A DNA stretch of 64,000 nucleotides from Ramlibacter paludis (GTDB taxonomy: Bacteria > Pseudomonadota > Gammaproteobacteria > Burkholderiales > Burkholderiaceae_C): contig NZ_JAKLTM010000001.1 in assembly GCF_022012305.1 (NCBI RefSeq), positions 1,116,001 to 1,180,000 on the forward strand, written 5' to 3'. A model generated the notes under the pieces. The model was not told the DNA's origin, did no database searches, and saw only the letters and a list, made by a program, of their open reading frames with translations. Below are positions 45,801-53,728 of the stretch, one piece after another; position 1 is the first letter of the stretch, and each line of letters begins with the position of its first letter. Both the position numbers and the translations under genes were made by a program.

Positions 45801-47264
45801 ATGACCAGAACGAACCTCAAGGCCGCCCCGCTGGTGCTGGCCCTGCTCGGCGCCGGCGCCCTCGGCGGCGCGGCGGTCGAAGCTTTCCACCTGCAGGCGC
45901 CGGCCCGCGCCGCCGTGCTGCCGCCCATGCCCGCAGCGACGGTCACGTCGCCGGCGACCGGCACCGCCGTCGTCATGCCGGACTTCCCGCTGATCACGCA
46001 ACGCTACGGCCCCGCCGTGGTGAACATCAGCGTGACCGGCAAGGCTTCGAGCGACGAGAACGGCGCCCAGTTCAACGGCGACCCGCTCGAATTCTTCCGC
46101 CAGTTCCAGCGCGGCATGCGGCCGCAGAAGCCGCAGCCCACGCACGGCATGGGCTCCGGCTTCATCGTCGGCGCCGACGGCGTGATCCTGACCAACGCGC
46201 ACGTGGTCAAGGACGCCACCGACGTGATCGTGAAGCTCACCGACCGGCGCGAGTTCAAGGCCAAGGTGCTGGGTTCCGATCCCAAGACTGACGTCGCGGT
46301 GCTGAAGATCAACGCGGCCAACCTGCCGGTGGTGACGCTGGGCAGCACCGAGAACCTGCGCGTCGGCGAATGGGTGCTGGCCATCGGCGCGCCCTTCGGC
46401 TTCGAGAACACGGTGACGGCCGGCGTCGTCAGCGCCAAGGGCCGCGCGCTGCCGGACGACAGCGCCGTGCCCTTCATCCAGACCGACGTGGCGGTGAACC
46501 CCGGCAACTCCGGCGGCCCGCTGTTCAACGCGCGCGGCGAGGTGGTCGGCATCAACTCGCAGATCTACAGCCAGTCGGGCGGCTACCAGGGCGTGTCGTT
46601 CGCGATCCCGATCGACGTCGCCAGCCGCATCAAGGACCAGATCGTGGCCCACGGCAAGGTGGAGCACGCGCGGCTGGGCGTGGCGGTGCAGGAGGTGAAC
46701 CAGAGCCTGGCCGATTCCTTCGGCCTGGATCGCCCCGAAGGCGCGCTGGTCTCCAGCGTGGAGAAGGGCAGCCCCGCCGATCGCGCCGGCCTGCAGGCCG
46801 GTGACGTGATCCGCGGCGTGAACGGCCGGCCCATCGTGGCCTCGGGCGACCTGCCGGCAGCCATCAGCCTGTCGACGCCGGGCGAACAGGTGGCGCTGGA
46901 CGTGTGGCGCCAGGGCAAGAGGGTGGAGGTCACCGCGAAGCTGGCCGCGGCGAGCGACAAGGTCGCGGCGGTGTCGTCGTCGCCCGATGCGTCGGCGGGC
47001 GGGAAGCTGGGCCTGGCCCTGCGGCCGCTGCAGCCCGACGAGAAGGCACAGACCGGCATCCGCAACGGCCTGGTCGTGCAGGACGTGGCCGGCGCCGCCG
47101 AGCGCGCGGGCGTGGAAGAGGGCGACGTGGTGCTGGCCGTCAACGGCACGCCGGTGGCGACCGTGGAGCAGATGAAGGCCGCGCTCGCGAAGTCCGACAA
47201 GTCGGTGGCGCTGCTGATCCAGCGCGGGGACGACAAGATCTTCGTGCCGATCCGCATCGGTTGA
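45801..47264 (+). CDS. HtrA/Deg-family periplasmic serine protease
   Basis: 487 residues. Signal or anchor at about 8-28; a Pro/Ala linker; trypsin-like domain with H133 (NAHVV), D164 (KTDVAV) and S237 (GNSGGP). Two PDZ domains follow (about 285-385 and 395-485; SVEKGSPADRAGLQAGDVI; VQDVAGAAERAGVEEGDVVLAVNG). It is a Do-like chaperone-protease for misfolded envelope proteins. The glutamine/proline-rich loop before the catalytic His (FFRQFQRGMRPQ) is the LA loop expected in DegP/DegQ. Directly behind a QseBC-like system, which may induce it under envelope stress. Confidence 0.95.
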   Translation: MTRTNLKAAPLVLALLGAGALGGAAVEAFHLQAPARAAVLPPMPAATVTSPATGTAVVMPDFPLITQRYGPAVVNISVTGKASSDENGAQFNGDPLEFFRQFQRGMRPQKPQPTHGMGSGFIVGADGVILTNAHVVKDATDVIVKLTDRREFKAKVLGSDPKTDVAVLKINAANLPVVTLGSTENLRVGEWVLAIGAPFGFENTVTAGVVSAKGRALPDDSAVPFIQTDVAVNPGNSGGPLFNARGEVVGINSQIYSQSGGYQGVSFAIPIDVASRIKDQIVAHGKVEHARLGVAVQEVNQSLADSFGLDRPEGALVSSVEKGSPADRAGLQAGDVIRGVNGRPIVASGDLPAAISLSTPGEQVALDVWRQGKRVEVTAKLAAASDKVAAVSSSPDASAGGKLGLALRPLQPDEKAQTGIRNGLVVQDVAGAAERAGVEEGDVVLAVNGTPVATVEQMKAALAKSDKSVALLIQRGDDKIFVPIRIG

Positions 47265-47277
47265 TGGGCGAACGGGA

Positions 47278-47335
47278 AGCCGGGGTTGCCACCCCGGCCT
47301 ACGGTGTCCGGTAGGCTGGGGTGGCAACCCCGGCT
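47278..47335. repeat. 25-base inverted repeat between convergent genes (copy 3)
   Basis: Arm 47278-47302 (begins AGCCGGGGTTGCCACCCC, ends GGCCTAC) pairs with 47311-47335 with one mismatch around an 8-base loop. It lies between htrA and the convergent trehalase gene; the trehalase reading frame continues through the right arm and loop and stops in the left arm. Likely a bidirectional terminator or REP-like element. Confidence 0.85.
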
Positions 47336-48909
47336 CCCTCGTGCAACCACCGCCGCACGACGCCGTTGGTCCAGCCGAAGCCGTCCTGCAGCGGATACTC
47401 GCCCCCGGTGCCGCCGCGCGGCGCCGAATCGGGCCGCAGCGCATATTTCTCCACCAGGCGGTGCTCGCGCTCGAACAGGGCCTGCACGGTGCGCATCCAG
47501 CGCGTCCGGATCTCCGCCGCCAGCGACGTGTGGCCGTAGCGGCGCAGGCCCTCCACCGCCATCCACTGCAAGGGCGCCCAGCCGTTGGGTCGGTCCCACT
47601 GCTCGGTGGTTTCGTATTCGGTCGTGCCCAGGCCGCCGGGCGCGAGCAGGCGCGCCACGATTGCGGCGGCGACGGCTTCGGCCTGGGGCGCCGTGGCCAC
47701 CCCGCAGAACAGCGGCACGACCGTCGCTGCGGTGAGCGCGCGCCGCTGCCGCCGCAGCTTCCAGTCGTAGTCGACGTAGATTCCTTCGCGCGCATTCCAG
47801 AACACCCGCGCGATCGCATGCGAGCGCGCGTCGGCGCGCTGCGCGAACTCGCGCGCCACGGTCTCGTCGCCGGCATGCCGCGCCAGCCGCGCGATGGTGC
47901 GCTCCAGTTCGTGCAGGAAGCAGTTCAGGTCCACCGGCAGCAGGTCGGTGGTGTGGATGTTGGCGAGCGAACCCGGAAGGTCTTCCCTGCACCAGCGCGA
48001 GCTGAAGTCCCAGCCGGTTTCGGCGGTGGCGCGCAGGTGCCGGTACACCTCGTGCGGGGGGCGCGCGCTCTGCGCCGCCGTCGCCACGTCTTCCGCCCAG
48101 GCTTCCTCGCGCGGCGTGTCGCGGTCGTCCCAATGACGATTGAGCACGCTGCCGTCCTCCAGCCGCACCACGCGGCGGTGCGGCGCGCCGGCCTGCACGT
48201 GGTGCTCGCCCTCCATCCAGAAGGCATGCTCGCGCCGCAGCTGCGGCAGGTAGCCGTGCGCGCTCGGCCCGCCGCGCTGCTCGCACAGCTGCGTCATCAG
48301 CGCGAACAGCGGCGGCTGCGAGCGGCTCAGGTAATAGGTGCGCGTGCCGTCCGGGACGTGGCCGTAGGTGTCGATCAGGTAGGCGAAGTTGTCGGTCATC
48401 GCGTGCAGCAGCTCCGCGCAGCCGCTCTCGGCCAGGCCCAGCATCGTGAAGTAGGAATCCCAGTAGTACTGCTCGATGAAGCGCCCGCCCGGCACGACGT
48501 AAGGGTGCGGCAGCTGCAGCAGCGAGCCGTGCACGGGATGCTGTTCGGGCTCGCGCGTGAGGCAGGGCCAAAGCGCATCGATGTGCTGGGCCAGCGTCCA
48601 GCCGTCCTGCGGCACGAACTGGCTGCGCGCGGGCGCCGGCGGATCGAAGTGCGTTTCGACGAAATGCTTCAAATCGAAGCCGGGTGCCGCGTGCTGCGCG
48701 CGGTAGGCGGTGAGGATAGTCTCCGGCGCCTGCCGCGGCGCGCAGTCGACGAAGGTCTTGCTGTCGGGGAACACGCGGCGCGATTGCACGGCGACGAAGA
48801 GTTCCCGGTAGCGGTCGGCCGGCGTCAGCGTGTCGGGCGCCGGCTGGCGTTCGGCCGCGGCGCGACGGGCATGGGGCAGGTGCGGCTCTTGGACGACAGG
48901 AGTCTTCAT
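47299..48909 (-). CDS. Trehalase (glycoside hydrolase family 37)
   Basis: 536 residues. Both family signatures are present: PGGRFIEQYYWDSY (140-153) and QWDRPNGW (437-444). It hydrolyses trehalose to two glucose molecules. No signal peptide is visible, so a cytoplasmic TreF-like enzyme is more likely than a periplasmic TreA. The final residues (AGVATPAYRTP) are encoded by the intergenic inverted repeat, so the original stop has probably been replaced by insertion or drift of the repeat. The ATG at 48909 matches the divergent acetyltransferase gene with a 42-base gap. Confidence 0.93.
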   Translation of the reverse strand: MKTPVVQEPHLPHARRAAAERQPAPDTLTPADRYRELFVAVQSRRVFPDSKTFVDCAPRQAPETILTAYRAQHAAPGFDLKHFVETHFDPPAPARSQFVPQDGWTLAQHIDALWPCLTREPEQHPVHGSLLQLPHPYVVPGGRFIEQYYWDSYFTMLGLAESGCAELLHAMTDNFAYLIDTYGHVPDGTRTYYLSRSQPPLFALMTQLCEQRGGPSAHGYLPQLRREHAFWMEGEHHVQAGAPHRRVVRLEDGSVLNRHWDDRDTPREEAWAEDVATAAQSARPPHEVYRHLRATAETGWDFSSRWCREDLPGSLANIHTTDLLPVDLNCFLHELERTIARLARHAGDETVAREFAQRADARSHAIARVFWNAREGIYVDYDWKLRRQRRALTAATVVPLFCGVATAPQAEAVAAAIVARLLAPGGLGTTEYETTEQWDRPNGWAPLQWMAVEGLRRYGHTSLAAEIRTRWMRTVQALFEREHRLVEKYALRPDSAPRGGTGGEYPLQDGFGWTNGVVRRWLHEGAGVATPAYRTP

Positions 48910-48951
48910 GTTGTTTGAAGGCAGGATAGCGCGCCGGGTTAGATTCAGGGG

Positions 48952-49437
48952 ATGGACGCTTCATTCCCGCAGATCCGCCTGGCCCGGCCGGACGATGCCG
49001 ACGTGCTGGCCGAATTCAACATCGCGATGGCGCACGAAACCGAGGGCAAGCGCCTGCTGCCGGCCGTGGTGGGCGCCGGCGTGCGCCGCATGCTGGCCGA
49101 GCCCGCGCTGGGCTTCTACCTGGTGGCCGAGGCGGACGGCGAGGTCGCGGGGTCGCTGATGGTCACCACCGAATGGAGCGATTGGCGCAACGGCCGCTTC
49201 TGGTGGATCCAGAGCGTCTACGTGCGGCCGCAGTGGCGCCGCCACGGCGTGTTCCGCGCGCTCTACCGGCACCTCACGGAAACCGCCGAGCGCACGCCGG
49301 ATGTCTGCGGCTTCCGGCTCTATGTCGAGCACGAGAACACCGCGGCGCAAGCGACCTACCGTGCGCTGGGCATGGACGGTACGGATTACCTGCTGTTCGA
49401 GCAGATGAAGCAGGGCGTGGTGTACTTGGAGCCCTGA
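48952..49437 (+). CDS. GNAT-family N-acetyltransferase
   Basis: 161 residues. GNAT fold with the acetyl-CoA loop in VRPQWRRHGVFRALYRHL and the strand VCGFRLYVEHENTAAQATYRALG typical of the family C-terminus. The residue after the arginines departs slightly from the Q/RxxGxG/A consensus (R-R-H-G-V). The substrate is unknown. It is divergent from the trehalase gene. Confidence 0.88.
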   Translation: MDASFPQIRLARPDDADVLAEFNIAMAHETEGKRLLPAVVGAGVRRMLAEPALGFYLVAEADGEVAGSLMVTTEWSDWRNGRFWWIQSVYVRPQWRRHGVFRALYRHLTETAERTPDVCGFRLYVEHENTAAQATYRALGMDGTDYLLFEQMKQGVVYLEP

Positions 49438-49492
49438 CGGGAACGCGCGGGCCGGTCGGCGCATCCATGCAGCCACCACTCTGGAGAACGCC

Positions 49493-50008
49493 ATGGTCCG
49501 CTTCCTGCCCGCCGCAGCGCTGCTGCTTCTTTCCGCCGCCCTGCCGGCGGCCCACGCCCAGGTCACCGATCCGCAGATCGCCGCCATCGTGGTGACCGCC
49601 AACGAGGTCGACATCGACGCCGGCAAGCTCGCGCACGGCAAGTCGAAGTCCGCCGAGGTGAAGAAATTTGCCGCGCAGATGGTCACCGACCACACCGGCG
49701 TCAACAAGGCGGCCACCGACCTGGTGAAGAAGCTCCAGGTCAAGCCCGAGGGCAATGCCACCGCCGACGGCCTGAAGCAGGGCGGCGACGAGAACATCGC
49801 CAGGCTCAAGAAACTCAAGGGCAAAGCCTTCGACAAGGCCTACGTGGACCACGAGGTCGACTACCACCAGGCCGTGCTGGATGCGATGGACAAGACGCTG
49901 ATCCCGTCGGCACGGAACTCGGAGCTGAAGGCGCTGCTGGTCAAGGTGCGACCCGCGTTCGTCGCCCACCTGGAGCATGCGAAGCACCTGCAGGAGGGGC
50001 TGAAGTGA
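49493..50008 (+). CDS. DUF4142 exported protein
   Basis: 171 residues, signal peptide (VRFLPAAALLLLSAALPAAHAQ) and a four-helix ferritin-like DUF4142 domain (about 25-170; TANEVDIDAGKLAHGKSKSA, FAAQMVTDHTGVNKAATDLV, YVDHEVDYHQAVLDAMDKTL). Conserved His/Glu positions (DHT, VDHEVDYH) suggest metal binding. Its stop overlaps the GTG start of the cupredoxin gene, so the two are translated together and probably work together in the periplasm, perhaps in copper handling or stress. Confidence 0.9.
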   Translation: MVRFLPAAALLLLSAALPAAHAQVTDPQIAAIVVTANEVDIDAGKLAHGKSKSAEVKKFAAQMVTDHTGVNKAATDLVKKLQVKPEGNATADGLKQGGDENIARLKKLKGKAFDKAYVDHEVDYHQAVLDAMDKTLIPSARNSELKALLVKVRPAFVAHLEHAKHLQEGLK

Positions 50009-50307
50009 GCGCGCGATTCGCACTGCTGGCGGCGCTCCTGCTGCCGGGGTTCGCCTGCGCAGCCACGCACGAGGTGAAGATCGAGGGAATGCAGTTCTCG
50101 CCTGCGGCGCTGGTGGTGAAGAAGGGCGACAAGGTCGTGTGGCGCAACGCCGACCCGGTGCCGCACACCGCCACCGCCGCCGGCAGCTTCGATTCGAAGA
50201 CGATCGCGGCGGGCAGGAGCTGGAGCCATACCGTGGGCAAGGCGGGCAAGTTCGCGTATGTGTGCAACTTGCATCCGACGATGAAGGGAACGTTGGTCGT
50301 CGAATGA
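50005..50307 (+). CDS. Small cupredoxin (plastocyanin/amicyanin-like)
   Basis: 100 residues from a GTG that overlaps the upstream stop (GTGA). Signal peptide to about 19. Type 1 copper ligands are H54 (VPHTAT), C87, H90 and M93 in YVCNLHPTMKG. It is a periplasmic blue-copper electron carrier. Coupling with DUF4142 is the only contextual clue; no cytochrome or oxidase gene is adjacent. Ends 68 bases before the convergent response-regulator gene. Confidence 0.93.
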   Translation: MSARFALLAALLLPGFACAATHEVKIEGMQFSPAALVVKKGDKVVWRNADPVPHTATAAGSFDSKTIAAGRSWSHTVGKAGKFAYVCNLHPTMKGTLVVE

Positions 50308-50375
50308 CGCCGGGCGGTGGTGGGGTCGGTTCGATCGTATAGCCGGCCCAGCATCGCAAGCCAGTTGGGGGGATG

Positions 50376-51038
50376 CTAGGAGGCCTCGAAGCTGAAGCCG
50401 ACGCCGTACACCGAGCGGATCCACTCGTGGTCGTCCTGCGCGGCCGAGAGCTTGCGGCGCAGGTTCTTCACGTGGCTGTCCAGGACGCGTTCGCTGGTGT
50501 CCAGCGCGTCGGGATAGACCAGCTCCAGCAGCTGTGGCCGCGAGAAGATGCGGCCCGGCCGGCGCGCCAGAACGGCGAGCAGCTGGAACTCCTTGCGGGT
50601 CAGCGCCAGCTTCTGGCCGGCCAGCGTCGCCACGCCCTGCGTCTCGTCGAGATGCGGGCCCTTTCCCGGCGGCGCGGGCACCGCCCGCCGCAGCACGGCC
50701 TTCACCCGCGCCACTACTTCGCGCGGCGAGAAGGGCTTGCAGATGTAGTCGTCGGCGCCCAGCTCCAGTCCCAGCAGCCGGTCGACTTCCTCGACACGCG
50801 CGGTCAGCAGGATCACCGGCAGGCTGCCTTCCTTGCGCAACGCGCGCAGCACCTCCAGGCCGCTGCGCCCCGGCAGCATCACGTCCAGCAGCACCAGGTC
50901 CGGCGGGTCGGCCAGCGCGGCCTGCAGCGCCTGCTCGCCGTCGGCGAAGTGGCGTGGCGCCAGGCCGGCGGCGCGCAGGTAGTCCACCAGCACGGGGGCG
51001 ATGTCCTGTTCGTCCTCGACGACGAAGATGCGGCTCAT
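50376..51038 (-). CDS. OmpR-family response regulator (BaeR-like)
   Basis: 220 residues. Receiver with D52 in LLDVMLPGRSG and ICKPFSPREVVARVKAVL; winged-helix domain (about 125-218; LTRKEFQLLAVLARRPGRIF, SERVLDSHVKNLRRKL, IRSVYGVGFSFE). Start overlaps the kinase stop by 4 bases, with the kinase gene upstream. In enterobacteria BaeR controls multidrug efflux genes; here the closest gene of that kind is the TolC-like gene at 52678, divergent from the kinase. Confidence 0.94.
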   Translation of the reverse strand: MSRIFVVEDEQDIAPVLVDYLRAAGLAPRHFADGEQALQAALADPPDLVLLDVMLPGRSGLEVLRALRKEGSLPVILLTARVEEVDRLLGLELGADDYICKPFSPREVVARVKAVLRRAVPAPPGKGPHLDETQGVATLAGQKLALTRKEFQLLAVLARRPGRIFSRPQLLELVYPDALDTSERVLDSHVKNLRRKLSAAQDDHEWIRSVYGVGFSFEAS

Positions 51039-52579
51039 GCGAGGGGCAGCTCCAGCGTGATGCGCAGCCCGCCCAGGGGCGAAGGCTGGGCGGCGATGCG
51101 GCCGCCGTGCGCTTCGACGATGGCGCGGCAGATCGACAGGCCGAGGCCCGAGCCGCCCGTGGCGCGGTCGCGCGAAGCGTCGCCGCGGAAGAAGCGGTCG
51201 AACAGGCGCGGCAGGTCGGCGGCGGCGGGCGCGGGCGGCGTGTCGTCGAGCGTGATGACCAGGCGTTTGTCCTCGACGTCCGCATGCAGCACCAGGCGCC
51301 CGCCCGCTTGCGTGTAGCGGGCCGTGTTCTCCAGCAGGTTGGCGAAGACCTGCGCCAGCCGCGTCGGGTCGCCCCGGACCACGGGATCGCGCTGGTCGGC
51401 CAGCGCGCGCAAGCCCTCCAGGCCTTCGACCGCGATGCGGCCCTGCTGCAGCCGCGGCTCCATCTGGTCCACCGCCTCCAGCAGCGCGGCCAGCGGCCGC
51501 ACCTCGGCCTGCGCCTGCTCGGCCCCGGCATGCGTCTCGTCCATCACCTGCCGCAGGTCCTCCACCAGCTTGCCCAGGCGCATCACCTGCGCATGCAGGC
51601 GGCTCGCGGTGTGCGCATCGAAGCTGCGCACGCCGTCCTGCAGCGCCTCGATCTCGGCACGCATGGCGGCGATGGGCGTGCGCAGTTCATGCGCGATGTC
51701 GGCCAGCCAGTGCTGGCGCGATTCCTCGACGGCGCCCAGCCGCGCGGCCATCGTGTTGAAGGTCTCGGTGAGCTGCGCCAGTTCGTCGTCGCCTTCGACC
51801 GGCACCCGCACGTTCAGCTTGCCATCGGCCACCGCACGCGCGGCACCGGCCAGCGATTGCAGCGAGGCCAGCCAGCGGCGCGCCAGCGCCAGCGAGATCA
51901 GCAGCGCCACCACCAGGCCGATCAGGCCGGTACCGAGCAGGTAGGTCGACTGGCGTGCGACGAAAGCCTCGTCGGCCCGCGTGCCCACGCCTTGCAGCGG
52001 CGCCAGGGCCAGGTAGCCGATGGTGCGGCCGTCGTGGGCAAGCGGCTTGCGCACGAGGTCTTCGAGGTCGACGTCGGCCTTGCCCGCCAGCACGGTGCGC
52101 CCGTCGGCGGCCAGCAGCGCCAGGCGGTGGTAGACGGTGATGGGGCCCGAGCGCGGGTCGTCGAGCGCGCCCGGCGGCGGGGGCGGCATGTAGCGCTGCG
52201 GCAGCACGTCCATCTGCGGCGCCAGCAGGGGCGGGCCGCGGCGCTCGTCGGGGCCGCGCCGCTGCGGCGGGCCGTCGCCGTGCGGGCCGCCGGCGAACTC
52301 GCGCCTAGGCCCGAAGCCGTTGCGCGGAAAACCGGGCAGCATCTGCGCGGCATGCCAGGCCTGCGGGTCGTCCTTCAGGAACTGCCAGCTGCCTTGCTTG
52401 GCGTAAGCCTGCTGCAGGTTGGCGGCCACCCAATCCAGGCGCGACAGCTCGATCTCCGCCACGTAAGGGCCGATGCCCCGCTGCAGTGCGAGCCGGGAGG
52501 TCGCGACGAACAGCGAGAGCAGCAACAGCAGCAGGAGCGTCAGCGCAAGGAAGACCTTGCGCTGCAAGGTGAGGCGCAT
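51035..52579 (-). CDS. Sensor histidine kinase (BaeS-like)
   Basis: 514 residues. Transmembrane helices at about 10-30 and 213-233, HAMP (235-285), HisKA with H297 in WLADIAHELRTPIAAMRAEI, HATPase with NLLENTARYTQAGG and GSGLGLSICRAIVEAHGG. The block ESRQHWLADIAHELRTP is strongly BaeS-like. The periplasmic domain contains an unusual Arg/Gly/Pro-rich insert (about 82-145; for example MPPPPPGALDDP), probably disordered. Partner of the response regulator with which it overlaps. Possible signal: envelope or metal/drug stress, by family analogy. Confidence 0.94.
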   Translation of the reverse strand: MRLTLQRKVFLALTLLLLLLLSLFVATSRLALQRGIGPYVAEIELSRLDWVAANLQQAYAKQGSWQFLKDDPQAWHAAQMLPGFPRNGFGPRREFAGGPHGDGPPQRRGPDERRGPPLLAPQMDVLPQRYMPPPPPGALDDPRSGPITVYHRLALLAADGRTVLAGKADVDLEDLVRKPLAHDGRTIGYLALAPLQGVGTRADEAFVARQSTYLLGTGLIGLVVALLISLALARRWLASLQSLAGAARAVADGKLNVRVPVEGDDELAQLTETFNTMAARLGAVEESRQHWLADIAHELRTPIAAMRAEIEALQDGVRSFDAHTASRLHAQVMRLGKLVEDLRQVMDETHAGAEQAQAEVRPLAALLEAVDQMEPRLQQGRIAVEGLEGLRALADQRDPVVRGDPTRLAQVFANLLENTARYTQAGGRLVLHADVEDKRLVITLDDTPPAPAAADLPRLFDRFFRGDASRDRATGGSGLGLSICRAIVEAHGGRIAAQPSPLGGLRITLELPLA

Positions 52580-52677
52580 GGCCGCACTCTACCCGGCGAT
52601 TGGGGAGGAATCGTGGAGGCGCCTCCCAGATGCCTGCAAGATCGCCGCGCAAGCTGGGCGCGTCGCCAGGAGCCGCC

Positions 52678-53727
52678 ATGCCGCATCGAACCCTCTCTCC
52701 CCTTGCCTTCCTGCGCCTGCTGCTGCCGGCCACCCTGGCACTCGCTTGCCTGGTGCGCGCACCCGGCGCGCGCGCCGAGGCCGCACCCGTCTGGTGGTCG
52801 GCCTTCAACGACGCGACGCTCAACCTGTTGCTGGCCGAAGCGGCGCCCCCCGCGGCTGCCGCGCCGCCGCTGCAGGCCTTGCTGGCGCTGCAACTGCAGG
52901 CCGATGCCACCGCGGCCTATGTGCTGGCGCGCGTGGCCAGCGTGCGCCTCATGAACGGCCGGTTGCTGGTCGACACCCTGCAGCGGCAGCTGGAACTCCT
53001 GCGCGCCGGCGGCGGGCCGGACGGCGATGCGGCGCGCAGTGCGCAGCAGGCGCTGGAGTCGGCGCAGGCGCGCCTGCCGCAGTTCGAGGCCCTACGCACT
53101 GCGAGCATCGACTTGCTGGCCCAGCGCACCGGCGGCACGCGCAGCGTGGCCATGTTGTCGCGCCAGCTTGCGCCCGCGCTGGGCGATGCGCGGCTGCCGG
53201 TGCCCGCCTTCGACGTGCCGCGCGAGCTGCCCGGCATCGTGCTGCGCCGCCGTCCCGACGTCGCGCAGGCGGAGGCGCAGCTCGCGCAAGCGGGCCGCGA
53301 CACCGCCGCGGGGCAGCTGCGGCTGGCGCGCTACCTGCAGGCCTTGTCGGCGCCCATTGCGCCGGCCGAGGAGTCCATCGCGTCCGCCGTCGGTTCACAG
53401 CCCGAGGATGTCCTCGAGGCGGCGCGGCAGGACATCGCGCTGCGCCTGGCCCAGCTCGATGCGGCGGTGCAGGCCGCGAAGCAGCAGGAGGCGGCGCTGC
53501 TCGCGCTGCAGCCGCAGTACCTGGCGCTGCGCGAGCGCTTCCTGCGCGGCGAAGTGCCCGAGGCGCAGGCGCTGGGCGGGCTGGCGCGCATGCTGGTCGA
53601 AGAGGACCGGCTCGCGGCCAGCGGCGGTCAGCTGGCGATCGCCTGGATCGCGTTCCAGGCAAGCATCGGTGGCGCGGGGGATGCGAGTGCGAACGCCCTT
53701 TTGGGCGCGAAGCACGAGGCGGAATGA
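52678..53727 (+). CDS. Shortened TolC/NodT-like outer-membrane factor
   Basis: 349 residues with a signal peptide (about 1-33). The central block PRELPGIVLRRRPDVAQAEA is the NodT/TolC marker (LxxRPDVxxAE), and long helices follow (AARQDIALRLAQLDAAVQAA). Full outer-membrane factors are about 450-500 residues with two repeats and a lipobox; here the first repeat is compressed and beta-strand segments are hard to see. It may be degenerate or a periplasmic relative. AGGAG precedes the ATG at 52678. Divergent from baeS; no RND pump or membrane-fusion gene is nearby. Confidence 0.7.
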   Translation: MPHRTLSPLAFLRLLLPATLALACLVRAPGARAEAAPVWWSAFNDATLNLLLAEAAPPAAAAPPLQALLALQLQADATAAYVLARVASVRLMNGRLLVDTLQRQLELLRAGGGPDGDAARSAQQALESAQARLPQFEALRTASIDLLAQRTGGTRSVAMLSRQLAPALGDARLPVPAFDVPRELPGIVLRRRPDVAQAEAQLAQAGRDTAAGQLRLARYLQALSAPIAPAEESIASAVGSQPEDVLEAARQDIALRLAQLDAAVQAAKQQEAALLALQPQYLALRERFLRGEVPEAQALGGLARMLVEEDRLAASGGQLAIAWIAFQASIGGAGDASANALLGAKHEAE

Positions 53728-53728
53728 G

